Source of the DNA: Montifringilla adamsi
Lineage: Eukaryota; Chordata; Aves; Passeriformes; Passeridae
Length of the DNA: 64,000 nucleotides
Direction: 5' to 3'
Assembly (NCBI GenBank): GCA_017590115.1
Contig: JAGGNK010012559.1
Location: forward strand, 5,135,459 to 5,199,458
The notes under the pieces are model-generated. The model was given only the letters and a program-made list of their open reading frames with translations, did no database searches and was not told the origin of the DNA. Of this stretch, positions 1-11,725 are shown in pieces. Numbering within the stretch: position 1 is the stretch's first letter; every line of letters starts with the position of its first letter. A program made the position numbers and the translations under genes.

Positions 1-430
1 CCTGGAGCGCGCCGGGGCCGCCCCGCGGGGCTCACCCGGCGCCGTCCCGGAGCCTTCCCGCAACCTTCCCGGTGTTTTCCCGTTGTTTTCCCGTTGTTTT
101 CCCGGTGTTTTCTCGGTGTTACCCCGGTGCCCGCGCGCGCTGCGGGGTGGATGCTCGGGGGCAGCATCCTCGGCTTGTCCCCGCGTGGGGTGCCCCGCTC
201 CGGGTGTCCCCAGCGTGGGGACAGCTCCGAGCGTCCCGGCTGTCCCCAGCGTGGGGTGTCGCTCGGCCCTGCCTGGGCTGCGTGCGGGGGCTCCGGCCCT
301 GCGTGGGTTCCCCGGGTGCCGCGGCTCCTGCGTGGGCTGCCCGCGGGCTCAGCATCCCTGCGTGGGGCGCCCGAGGGATGAGCGACACCGCTGTCCCCGG
401 CCTGGGGTGCCTGGCAGCCCTGCCCGAGCG
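1..430. other. CpG-rich, repetitive window start
   Basis: Very GC-rich with many CpGs. It contains a 12-bp-period repeat of TTTTCCCGTTG/GTG type (about 70-120) and degenerate GCGTGGG-type repeats (about 180-380). Long open frames here come from composition. It may be the edge of a CpG island for an upstream promoter. Confidence 0.4.
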
Positions 431-3400
431 CCCCACCTCCCCTTGGTGCCTTTCCCACAGTTTTGGGGTCCCCGTGTGCCTTCCGTGGGGTGCCCGGCAT
501 CCCAGCGGGCAGCATGGTGTCCCCCATCCCTGTGTCCTCACCCGCGGTGCCACCAGGGCTGTGGGGACCCCTCCGTGTCCCCAGAGCCCCCCGGGGTCCC
601 TCTCTGGTGGGGATGAGGAGCCCAGGTGCTGGTACCGGCAGTGAGTGTGCAGTTTTGATGTCATCCCCGGCAGCTGGGTGTGCGTTCTCATTCTTCTGCT
701 TGTTATTATGATTTTTTTTTTTTTTTTTCCCTCCTCCCCGCTGCAGCGCTCGGCTTGTCCTGGAGCCCAGATTCCAGCCCCACAGGGCTCCCCGTGCTCT
801 GTTTTATGAGTTCAGCAGCCAAGTCTCTTTAAAATGCGGATGGCCGGGCTCAGAGGAGCCAGGGCTCGCAGTGCCTGTTTCCTTTTCCTTTTTTTTTTTT
901 CCTGCGGAAAAAGGGGAAGAATGGATTCCCTGGCTCCCTGATTTGGGGGGTGCCACTCAAACATCCCAGAGGTGGGAGAGACGTGCAGCCTCCGCAGGGA
1001 ATAAAACCTCCTCGGGTGCCTTGGAAAAGGCACTGGGAAACGTGACCTGGGCTCGTCCAAGTACTTGACAAACTTTTTTATTAATACAGAGCTGCTTTGA
1101 TGTCCTTGGGTTCAGCGTGGAGACGCTGCCGTGGAAGGAGCCACTGTTTGCATCGGGTTTGCTTTGTTCCAGGAAAAAAAATGGAAATTCCAGGGCCTGT
1201 AATGCACTTGGTCCAGCTGGAGCACCCTTGGCACCTGGGCTCCCCTTGCCCGCTCCCTGCCCTGGCTGTTGGTGCCTTTCATGAGCAGTTGGGTTCTTCT
1301 GGGAAGGAGTTTTGTAGGGAATACCTGGATTTTGCACTGGGATATGGTAGAAAGCTGGAAATACCCCGCTGGGTGTTGTCGGAGCTTGTTTGTGGTGTAG
1401 GGGAAATGAGTGTTTATACTCCATGAAAGCTTTTCTTTGCTTTTGACCCTTTCTGAGCTCCCCACCCCTCCTGGGGCATCCCCCCAGCGCTGCAAGGGCC
1501 GAGTGGGAGCCCCAGTTTGGGTTGTTTGGGTTTGAGTTGGTGGATTTGTTGTCTCTTCCCTGTTCCCCGCTGCAGCTCCTGCAAACCGTTCGGTTTTTCG
1601 AGTTGGTGGATTTGTTGTCTCTTCCCTGTTGTTCCCCGCTGCAGCTCCTGCAAACTGTTCGGTTTTTCCTGTCCAGAACAAGTTTTCCACTGGCTCATCC
1701 CCTCCCCCTCTTAATCCTGCAAAAACAGAGAGTTTTCACTGAGATGTGACTGCTGAGCAGGGCAGACCTGTGGTGTTCTTGTGGTGGCCACCCCGGACCT
1801 GCCACATCCAGGAGAGCAAGGAGGACGCTTGGCACTGCCAGAGCCAGGATTGGAAATGCATTTCTCTTAGACAGCACCACTAAATACCCTAAAAAAATCC
1901 CAATTTGAGCAGCGAGGCCTCTGCTGAGCGAGCCGGGACAGGTCCGGAGGGAATGAGAGCGGCAGCACAGGAAGGATCCCAGAGCAGGCTGCGAGTCCTG
2001 AATTTCCCTGGTGAGCAGGAGTGAAGCAGCTGGCAGATCCCCGTGATTCCTTCCTTTCTTTCTAAGAACACCCACCCTCGGCAGCGAGCGGGGTGCCGTG
2101 CCGCAGCGCTGCGGCGCCGGGGCTCGCGGGATGCTCCCGATCCCGGGCCTGCCTGGGGGAGGACGTTTGCATCAGCGCTGCGGGGGCACCCACCTGCTGT
2201 GCCCTGCTGCCGAGGGGGTGGCTTCAACCAGAGGATGGGGCTAAAAGTGGGCATTTTGGGGGTGGTGGCTCCGGTGATGTCTCAGCGCGTTGCTGCTCTC
2301 GCTTCCTTCAGCCGCCGGCGTCCTCGGGGTTGTCCCGTCTGGAGAGAACCCCAGGTCCCAGAATCACAGGTCCCCAGTGCCACCGCCTTCACCTGTGTGG
2401 CCCAGCTGGAAGCCAGCAGGCCGGTTCCCTGTGGGGATTCCAGCCCCTCTTGCCTCATCCTTGGAGCACGGTGCCGCGGCACATGCCGGGACCTGCTGCC
2501 GCGGATCCCGCTGGGAACGACGGCGTCGGCGCGGGGGTGATGCTGCTGGTGGAGCTTTTTGGACACCTCTCTTTTGGGGTCTGGGCTGACTCTGTCGTCC
2601 TGATCTGAGGCCACTCTCCATTCCCATGGCAGCCTCCTGTCGTGTTTTGGGGTGCTGACCCTCGCGTGGAAATCGTGGCCCCGAGCTGAGCAGCCCCCGG
2701 CAGCTCAAGGGTGCCGGCGGCTCTGCCAAGCTCAGAACACAGGTCATGCTTCCCCTGCTCTCAGTGCTGTAAACATTAACTAATCAATCCTGGTGAAATC
2801 CTTTCTTTCTCGTAATTAACTGGGTTTTTTTTGGGATTGGGGGTAGAAAACCTGGAGCTGTGGCACCTCAAAAGCTTTTCCCTGCTCCCGGCGCTGTCTC
2901 TGCCTGCTCCGTGGTGCCCGGCACGTGGCCTGGCTTGTTTGGACTGGGACAGCACAAGGTGGTTTGTCACCTTGGTTGAGTAAACTGCCTTCATTTAGGG
3001 AGGGAACAACCTCCCAAGGACTGGAGGAGACCTTAGGGTGGGCAGGAGAGGTGGGGGACCCTTGTATAGATCAACCTGGATTCATTCCAGTTGGGACTGG
3101 AGCCTTCCTGGTGGTGGGTGGCATTCCTGGCCGTGGCCATCTCTGAAGAACCTCATTTTTTCCCACTTGTGGCTGGTGTTGTGCCACAACAAACGCACCT
3201 GGAGGTGTCTGAGGACTCGGAGGTGCCTTGTTCCTTGAGCCAAGCAGCTCCCCCAGCCTGCAGCCGCCTCCTGATGCAAGGCATTGCTGGGAGATCCATC
3301 CCACGGGGATAAACATCGCTCTGGCTGGTGCTCGGTGGGCTGTGAGATCACTGCTGGGGCTGCTGGCGTGGTGGTGACTCCTCACTGGGGGAGAGGAAGC

Positions 3401-4774
3401 CCTTCTTCCCCTTCATCCCTCGAGAGAAGGGTTGGCCAAGTTCCACTTTTGGAGCGGAGAGTCCCTGGCTGGAGCAAGTGTGGGGGGAAGCTGGGCTGGA
3501 GGCCAAGGGATTTTCCATCATTGGGTGAATAACCCTGATTTTTGGGGGGGTTTGTGTGGGAGTCATTGGCTTCTCTGGCATGGGGGAAGGGGAGCAGAGG
3601 CAAAAGGGGGGCTCAGGGAGGTGGCAGGAGCCCGGGGCAGCCCTGGGTGTGCGAGGTGGGTGCAAGGAGCTGTTTTGCTCCGTTTGTTTCAGCCAGCAGG
3701 GAAACGGGGCTGGTGGCATTGCAGGTGACAGGATGCTCCCCTCCTGGCCTGGCTGGCTCTCTGCGTGGAGCCATCCCCATGCCAAGGCCCGGAGGTGCCT
3801 CCCGGGCTGGGATTGCCTGGCACAGAGGCATGTGCCTCCCCCCATCCCGCCGGCATCCCCGGGACCAGCGGAAGCCGCGGCCGTGTCCTGGTGCCCTGCT
3901 AATGACCCAGAACCGTGGCTGAGCCCTGCTCTCACAGCTCCTGTGGCTCTTGGCTGCTTCTCCTCCTTCCCACGTGGTGAGAAGATCCCCTGGGAGGGCA
4001 GGGGGTGGGTGCGAGGTGGCCTCACCCTGTACCTGCCTGGCACCGGGACGTGAGCGGGGCTGTGCCGGGAGGCTTTGATCTCCTCTCAGCAGCCTTTGGA
4101 AAGGGCTGGGGCTGTTCCCTGCCTGCTCTGCTCAGCTCTGCATTCCCGTGGAGCCTTTTCCTTCCCGGCTCATGCTCCGGGGCGAGACCGGAGTCTTTGA
4201 CCTCCGTCTGCTGGGTCTGAGCCAACCTCCTTTCCAGGCTGTGTCAGCTAAGTTTAGACTGCTCTGGACATACCGTGGCTGATGCCAGTGGCAAGGAACC
4301 TCCCAGAGGGAAGTAAAACAAGAGGTTTTATTTAAATTTAAAGTGTCTTAACACCATTGTTTGAATACCCTGGTGATAAGTGCCTTTTTTATGGGTCTGG
4401 AATGGATAAATCCAGGCTGTGGGAGCAGCAGGGTGCTGCAGGTTCCAGTTCCTCCTGTCTTGCTGCAGGGAGAGGCTGTGCTGGAGCTGGGGGTGGGCAA
4501 GAAGGAGCTGGTCCATGCTGGGATCGCTGGATCCAGCTCCAAACTCCTGCACAGAGGGGCTGTGAGCCCTGCCTGGACCATGTGGCTGGTTCCTGCACGG
4601 GGCAGTGTTTCTCTGCTGGCTGCAGCAGCAGGGCCAGGACAGCCGTGGGGTGGCAGGAGGATGCTCAGAGCAGCTGGGAAGCAGCACAGGGAAGCCCTGG
4701 AAGGAACCCCTCTCCCTGATATCCAATAATCCAGTCCTTCCCAATCCTCTCTGTGTCTCTGCCGTGCCCAGGGC
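431..4774. other. Non-coding stretch, no gene seen
   Basis: GC-rich single-copy DNA with poly-T tracts near 711-728 and 889-900 and one 66-bp duplication, listed separately. I found no exon with a recognisable protein. It is probably intergenic or within a long first intron of upstream MACF1 isoforms. Confidence 0.6.
1534..1669. repeat. 66-bp tandem duplication
   Basis: Two adjacent copies starting GAGTTGGTGGATTTG at 1534 and 1600. The second has a 3-nt insertion (GTT) and a C-to-T change. Confidence 0.85.
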
Positions 4775-5157
4775 TGTGGTTGTGTTCGTAGGTCCCAGGA
4801 CGAGGGAAGAGATGAGAATCTTGACTCCATGTTTTAGAAGGCTGATTTATTATATTATGATATTATATTATATTAAAATGCTATACTAAAACTCTACTAA
4901 AAAGAACAGAAAGAAAGGATCCATCAGAAGACTCAAAAGGAAAGGAATAGAATGGATAACAAAATCTTGTGACCACTCACAGCCTCAACACTGGTGGCTG
5001 TCATTGGTCATCAAGTAAAAACAATTTCACATGCTGGCTAAACAATTCTCCAAATCACATTCCAAAGCAGCATAACATGGAGAAGAGGAAGTATCCTGGT
5101 TTCTCAGGAGAAAAGATCCTGACAAAAGGATTTTTCATAAAACGTGTCTGTGGCACA
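4775..5157 (-). mobile_element. Solo LTR of an endogenous retrovirus
   Basis: This AT-rich 383-bp island in GC-rich DNA begins TGTG and ends CACA, and is flanked on both sides by GGGC (4771-4774 and 5158-5161), a 4-bp target duplication. On the minus strand it has a CCAAT motif, an AT-rich TATA-like stretch, an AATAAA polyadenylation signal and a short U5-like end, which sets the orientation. The sequence resembles LTRs abundant in songbird genomes. No internal viral genes are present. Confidence 0.85.
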
Positions 5158-5400
5158 GGGCGTCTCTGCCGTGCTGTGGCCGGATCTTAGCAACGCCAGC
5201 GGAGTGTTCCAGGCAGGTGAGGCAATCGCTGCCCTGGGGAGAGGCGGTGCTGCCACACCTGGGATGGGGACACAGCTGGAGCCCTGACTGCTGGGGCTGG
5301 TCAGCCGTGCTGTGCCCCCCGGCAGTGGGTGAGCCCTGCCAGCTCCATGGGCAGGACCAGCAAACCGGCTCCTCTCCTCAGCCCTGATTGCTCACACCTT

Positions 5401-5445
5401 TCCCATCCCATCCCATCCCATCCCATCCCATCCCATCCCATCCCA
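5401..5445. repeat. (TCCCA)9 microsatellite
   Basis: Nine perfect TCCCA units. Confidence 0.98.
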
Positions 5446-7303
5446 GGGTGGGAACCAGCAGAGCCGGTGCTGGGGGAGCAGGGGTGGAGGCAGGGAGCTG
5501 ATCTGCCCAGCACACCCCTCATCCCTGCTGGATGCTGTCCTTGAGATCTGCCTTTCCTTCCAGACTTCTTTCCTGCCTTCCTTTCCTGCCTTCCTTCTGC
5601 TCTTTCTCCGGGGAAACTCCAGATTTAATCTCTCAGCACTGCCCTGTCTGGGGGGTCTGGGGAGGTTTAAACAGCCTCCAGCTTGGAGAGGGAAACTGCC
5701 AAGGAAATTCAGAGGATGCTTGTGTTAATGAGCTGGGAAGTTTCACTTCCAAGCTCTTGTGGTGGGGTTTTGTGTGTCTGGATGGATCTCACCCGGCTGG
5801 GGGGCCGGGGAGGGGGATCCTCCAGCCTCAGCTTCCCACGGGGATGTGTGGTGGGGCAGGAGGCTGAGTGATCAGATTTGGCCTGTGTTTGGCCCTGGAC
5901 AGGGTGAAATGAGTCCTGGGATGTGATCTGAGTGTCCTGCTCCTGGGTCAGATAAGCCCAGGGATTCCTGGAAGATGCGGGGGGAGTGGGAGGAGGGCTC
6001 TTTGGGCAAGATGGTTTGGGAGATTCCGGGTGAGAAGCAGGATGCTGATCCTGGCAGGATGGGCTGCAGCTCCCTGTGGCCCCTCAGAGCACAGCCTGGC
6101 CCTGTGGCTGCCAGCAGAGGTGGGACAGGTCTGGCTGCAGAGCCTCTCCTGGTCCCTGCAGCCATGTCCTCTCCGTGCCTGGAGTGTCCCTTTGTCACCC
6201 ACTGTTTATCAGTGCTCTGAGCCAGCCAGCTCCGGGCGCTGGGAGGCCACAGTTGTGTTTATTTTGTTGTTTTCCTGTGCGTGACAAGCCTGCATTTCCA
6301 TTTTTCATTTCCTGTTGAGCCCTGTTTCCCTCCCCTGAGTCCCAGCGTGCCCTGCCTGCCCTCCTCTGCTCAGATGAGTGGTTTTTTTTAATGATGCTGG
6401 AGAAGCTTTTCCAGCCTCCCACAGGTGATGAGTGCTGTGTTTTGCACCTCTGCAGCACCTGCGTGGGCTGTGTTCTCTCCCAGCTTCTGTTTTGCCCACC
6501 TTGAGCTCTGCTGGGAGCCTTTTCCCCTTCCCCAAGCTCTGCTGGGACCCCTGCCCAGCTCGGGGGCGTAATCCTGGCATGGCTGGGATTGAAACCAGCT
6601 CCTTCTCCAAGTCTCTTGCTCTGCCCTTGCTCCCCCAGCCATCCACCCTGCTCCTGCACAGCCACAAAGCTGTGCCTTGATCCCAGTGGGATTTTTGTGT
6701 CCTGTCAAGCTGGGACTCATCTTGGTTTTTATTAATTGTTATTTGGGTCCGTTGTGACCCTACAGAAATGCTTTTGCCAGCAGCTTATTTTTCCCTGCAG
6801 GAAACTGTATACAAGGGCTCCCTTGGCTGGGAGATTCCAGCTGACCTTGGGCAGTTTTGCTCCTGGTAAATCCTGTGGGAGCCACTTCTTTCCATGCGGG
6901 GTGGGGTCGGGATATCTTCCCAGCCTGGTGGTCCTGCTCTGCCCACCAGCTAATGAGCGTTAATTAGTGCCCCCATGCTCCACCCCGTGCTTCAGGCGTG
7001 TTCAGTTGCCACCACAGTGATGCTGGGGACAGCTGGTGTGGTCCCTGTGACCCCTCTGGGGGCTCGCCAGGGCGGTGACAGTGCAGCCTTAAGGCTGTCC
7101 CTAAATAAATCCACCTGCACCCCAGACGTGTCCAGGATCCATTCCCTGGTTCTGACAACATCCTTGGCATGGCTTGAACAGCCCCATCCCCACTTTTGGG
7201 GATGCTGAGGTGTCCCAGCATCCCCTCAGCTCCGGGGTGACAGCGCTGGGGACATCAGTGGTGGCACGGGAGGTTTCAGTGCAGGTGGCTCCAGACGCTG
7301 CTG

Positions 7304-7378
7304 CCTGGGGGGGATATTTCATCCTGGGGGGGATATTTCATCCTGGGGGGGGATATTTCATCCTGGGGGATATTTCAG
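7304..7378. repeat. About 21-bp minisatellite, 4 copies
   Basis: Four copies of a GGGGGGATATTTCATCCTG-type unit with variable G-run length; the last is degenerate. Confidence 0.9.
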
Positions 7379-7487
7379 CTGTTTGGGATGCTTCTCGTTC
7401 TTGCTGGGAGGGCAGTTGCTGTGCTGGGAGATCTGGGATTCCTGGATGTTTCGGGAGCTGGGGGCTCCCCTGACTCCCCCCTCCCCA

Positions 7488-8180
7488 GTCTCAGTGTGCT
7501 GGTGGAGCCAGCTGGAGCGATCCTCCCTCCTCCAGGAATTCCTGGCGTTCCCGGCAGAGGGGAGAGGAGCTGGGATGCTTGGGGATGGGATCTGGTGGCG
7601 TCAGACCCGCTTGCCATTAACCCCCTCGGGGCTGGAGGAGGGAAGTGTCCTTCTCCCCGTCAAGGCAGGGTTTGGGGGAGCTCAGAGGGTTCTGGGGTGA
7701 ATTCCCCCCATCTCCTTCCTCCTGCTGTCATTTTGCTGCCTGCTTGCCCAGTCCAGTGGCCATCCTGGAGGGGTCTGGTCTCTCCCCTTTGCCAGGAAGG
7801 GAAGGATGGGGATAAATAAGGTGGGATCTCACTGTCCCCCCGTCTCAGTGTGCTGGTGGAGCCAGCTGGAGCGATCCTCCCTCCTCCAGGAATTCCTGGC
7901 GTTCCCGGCAGAGGGGAGAGGAGCTGGGATGCTTGGGGATGGGATCTGGTGGCGTCAGACCCGCTTGCCATTAACCCCCTCGGGGCTGGAGGAGGGAAGT
8001 GTCCTTCTCCCCGTCAAGGCAGGGTTTGGGGGAGCTCAGAGGGTTCTGGGGTGAATTCCCCCCATCTCCTTCCTCCTGCTGTCATTTTGCTGCCTGCTTG
8101 CCCAGTCCAGTGGCCATCCTGGAGGGGTCTGGTCTCTCCCCTTTGCCAGGAAGGGAAGGATGGGATCTCACTGTCCCCCC
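7488..8180. repeat. 354-bp tandem duplication
   Basis: Copy 1 is 7488-7841 and copy 2 is 7842-8180. By eye they are identical base for base except for a 15-bp block (starting GATAAATAAGG, about 7810-7824) missing from copy 2. The absence of substitutions points to a recent duplication or an assembly artefact. Confidence 0.95.
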
Positions 8181-11100
8181 ATGATGGGCTCAGTTCTCCG
8201 TGCCTTTTTGGGGGTGTTGGAGAGGAAGGACCTCATGTCCCCTCACATCCCCTCCACAGGGCTGTTCCCACCCTTCCTTCTCACAACCCCTTTGTCAGCA
8301 AGGATCAGGATTTTTTTTTCCTTTTTTTTTTCCCTTCCTTTAGAGGAAAATTCCATTGTGCTATTTTTAGTGGTGACAACTTGGCTTCTCCCAACAACTT
8401 TGATTCTGCTGCCGGCGGGCGCGGGGGCATGGCTGGGAATGGCCCTGTGATGCCAGGGATGCAGAGGGCACCAGGCACCTCCAGCTCCTAAATCCAGGCT
8501 CTTCATGTGGCCACTCCCTGGTGGAGATGGATGGATCAGCTCCCTGGATCAGCTCCTGGATCAGCTCCTCTCTGGGAGCTGAGGATGTCACCTCCATCCC
8601 CAGGGGTGCAGAGGGTGCTGGGGTAACCAGGGTGTGGAGAAGGCACCTCACCACTGCCCCTCTTTCCAACTGGGAGCTCCCTGAGGGAATTTTGGCTCCC
8701 TGGTTCCCAACTGTCAGGGGCACAAGCAGCAACTGGCCTGCTGGGTTTGCTGTGCTCACCATGCAAAGTGATACCCCCGGTGTGTGTCTGTCCCTGGAGA
8801 AGTGTCTGTGTGTCCTGGAGCTCTGGAGGAGGTAGACACAGGGTTGCTTCCATGAGTGTTTTGTTTTTAATTAATATTTCTATGGGTAATTTGCCATGGG
8901 ATGTGATTTGTTCTGGGGATGCATCTCACAAACAGGGAAGGAGCCAGGGGTTCAAGTGCCCGTGGATGAGAGGAATCTCCTTGCTACCCTGAGTTTCAGG
9001 GAGCTTCCCCCCTGGTTTTTGGGGGGAGATTTGGCTCCTGCAGCACATCCTTGCTCTATTTCTCTCCCCTTCCTCTGGCAAAGCTCAAATGCTGTGTGGG
9101 AGCCCAGGCAGGATGATCCTGCACCGTGTGGTGGGTCTTGCTCAATCTGCTGGGATCTTTCCAGAGAGGGAATGAGGAGAGCAGGATCCACCTCCATGAC
9201 AGCACGTTTCAACACTACTGATGATGATTATATTATTATAATTATCATTGCCATTATTGTCTTTATTATTTGATTTAACAGAAGTCCTGGTCTGTGCCTG
9301 GTGGACACCAGTCCTGCTGAAGGGCAGCAATGAGCAGGTCAGGCCCTCGGATCGCTCTGGGCTGGTTCCTGCTGCCAAAAATTCCTTTAAAACCAGTAAA
9401 TCTCCTTTTCAGCTTTGTAAGCCCCTTGCAGCCAGGATGAGGTGAACATGTGGCGAGTGTCGGGGGGCAGAGACAGGAGGGATCTGCTCCCCATCTGCTC
9501 CTGGGTCTCACCTGGCCCATTTTTCCAACATTTTATGGCACTTCTCTGACGCCTTCTCCCACACTGTTGGCCTGGTGGCAGTCACCAGGGTGGCTTTTCC
9601 CACAAGGATGGGAGCCCATCTGCCCCTGCCTGCGTTTTCCTTGCCTTAAATCCCATTGTTTTTTTTTTTCTTTCCCCTCCCAATTCCCTCAAACACTCTC
9701 CTTGCTGGAAATATCCCCGGGACATACAATCTCTGAAAGCTCCGGCGTGGAGGGGTGGGATGAGGGATGCCGGGGGGCCCTGGTGGTTCAGGGCAGTTGC
9801 TGGGCTCATTTGCAAAAAGGGGGGTGGCCTCAGCCCTGGGAGGCTTTCATCAAATAAGGAAACACTGCCAGTGGTCAAAGGGCGACGGAGAGGAGTCCAG
9901 CAGGAATGCTGAGCTGGGGACAGTGGCTGGAGCTGGTGGGTGCCCCGATGCCACCCAGCTGAGCAAGGGAGGGTGTGTTCTGCTGGAAGATGAACTTGGA
10001 GAAGTACAAGAAGTTCCTGGATGGACTCGGCACCCTGAGAGGTATTTGTGACCCGTGGCAGGGGGAGGCTGAGCAGATGGGTGCCACCATCTGTCATCGA
10101 TCCCCGATCAGGCGGATCCAGCGCTCCCGCTCCCGGCACGGCCAGGAAGAGCTGCCGGGGAGGGGTGGTGCTTCCAGGGCTTCACTTCCCTCTTTTGTCC
10201 TCTTCTTGGGTTTGGAGCTGGGCACAAAGGAGCACAAGAACAACTGGGGAAGGAATTGAGCTCCAGTTCCTGCTCTGGGGGAGAGCAGGCTGCTGTTCCC
10301 ACGGGCTCTGCTGAGCGCGTTTTCACCGCGTGGCTGCGGGTGCGCGGTGGCACCCGGGTGCAGATTGCTGTTTTCCCACTTCCCTTCTTTCTAAAGCTCT
10401 TTCTCAGTGCTCTGCCCTCTCCTGCCTCTCAGGCTGTCCCTGGAGAGCCAGCTGGGACACCCGATCGTGCTGGGCTGGCCCCTGGCAGGTGGCTGGAGGC
10501 GCGCAGCCGTTGTCCCACTGTCACAAGCAGCGAGCCAGGGCTGCGGGAGAGCAGCTCGGCTTACCTGGTGCTCTGAGAATGCTTTTTCTCCCCTTTCTTT
10601 CTCTATTTCTTATCCTCCCTACTGTCAGAGGAGCTTTTTCCTCTGGAATTCCCAGCCAGCCTCATCCTGCTGCAGGAGTTCTGCTAGAAGGAGAGGAGAG
10701 GGAAACAGAAGGCACCTGGAATGCCATCGCCTGTCATCCAACAATGCTGTCATTGACTTGCCCCTTTTTACAGCAAGGCCTCGGCTGGGCTTTACCAGCT
10801 GATCCCATTGTATAACAAAGGTGAATCAATTCCATGTTTAATTTAGCAGGGAGCCAAGGGAGTTGTCACCAGCGGGCTGGCAGTGTCCCCACCCTCCCGT
10901 GCCGCCACCGCCGCTGCGAAGGGTTAATCCCACAGCTCTGTGCTGACAGCTGCCCTGAGTTATCGAGTCTGGGAGGAATATAATTCACTTTCTTATGCTG
11001 CCCTGGTGTCCATCATAGATTTTTCCTGAGCCTCGCTGCAGCTGGCACTGGGAATCAATGTGAAAGGAGCCCTGAGCTGCCATGTGCTGGCTGGGAGTGC

Positions 11101-11628
11101 CGGGGGTGGTGGCTTCCTCTGTCCCCTCCATCTCCAGCCCCTCAGCAGCCAGAGCAGGGATGGGTGCTGGCTTTGGGTGTGGGGTTTGGGTGCCATTGGG
11201 CCCCACTCTGTGTTTTGGGGCTGCTGCTGAAGCTCTCCCATGGAGCTTTCCAGCCCCGTCTCCAGCTGCAGCTCGGCGAATTCCCGTCGTGCCCGCGAGA
11301 GCGAGGTGCAGGGAGCCAAGATGACATTATTAATCGTGTTTACAAGGTGACTGCTTGCAGGAGCTGAGCTGGCAGCCTTCCCCTCTCCAGGTGCTGCCCA
11401 GAGCTCAGCCAGGAGTGTTGGCTCCCGCATCCCAGAGCTCGTGGCACTTTCCGTTCCCGCGAGCCCGGAACAAGGACGTGGAAGCACGGGTGGCACGTCC
11501 CTGAGAAGCCCAGTCTGTGGGTTTTGGTCTGTTTTGCTGCCTCTAGACCCAGTGATGACGACTTTGTCTGTCACCAGCTGTGTTTACCATAGCCCTCTGT
11601 GGCTTTAGTTCAGTGGGGTGGAGGCTGG
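8181..11628. other. Non-coding stretch, no gene seen
   Basis: Mostly GC-rich single-copy DNA. A short ATT/TAATTAT-rich patch lies near 9222-9275 and T-runs near 8310-8335 and 9660. A weak cryptic first-exon candidate at 9990-10041 is discussed in the findings. Confidence 0.55.
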
Positions 11629-11725
11629 AATTGTCCAACCTGGTCTGGTGGAAGGTGTTCCTGCCGGTGGGGGTGAAATGGCCTTTAAGGTCCCTTCCAA
11701 CCAAACCAGTCTGGGATTCTGTGCT
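11629..11725 (+). mobile_element. CR1 LINE 3'-end fragment
   Basis: Contains the CR1 3' signature (GGTGGAAGGTGTTCCTGCC, then CCTTTAAGGTCCCTTCCAAC and GGGATTCTGTG). It is truncated at 5', as most avian CR1 copies are. Confidence 0.85.

Larger units (their letters stand above)
5158..7487. other. Non-coding stretch, no gene seen
   Basis: GC-rich single-copy DNA holding a TCCCA microsatellite and a GATATTTCATCC minisatellite, listed separately. No exon was recognised. Confidence 0.6.

Noticed and set aside
1..60. Minus-strand splice-donor-like GGTGAGC at about 30-36 suggesting a divergent first exon
   Set aside because: It is a single motif in CpG-rich DNA, with no recognisable coding sequence on either side inside the window.
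72..691. Several overlapping open frames of 95-190 codons on both strands
   Set aside because: They come from stop-poor, GC-rich degenerate repeats and show no domain or splice structure.
7488..8491. Pro/Gly-rich open frames of up to 213 codons across the tandem duplication
   Set aside because: The frames repeat only because the DNA is duplicated. There are no splice sites or homology, and other frames are equally open.
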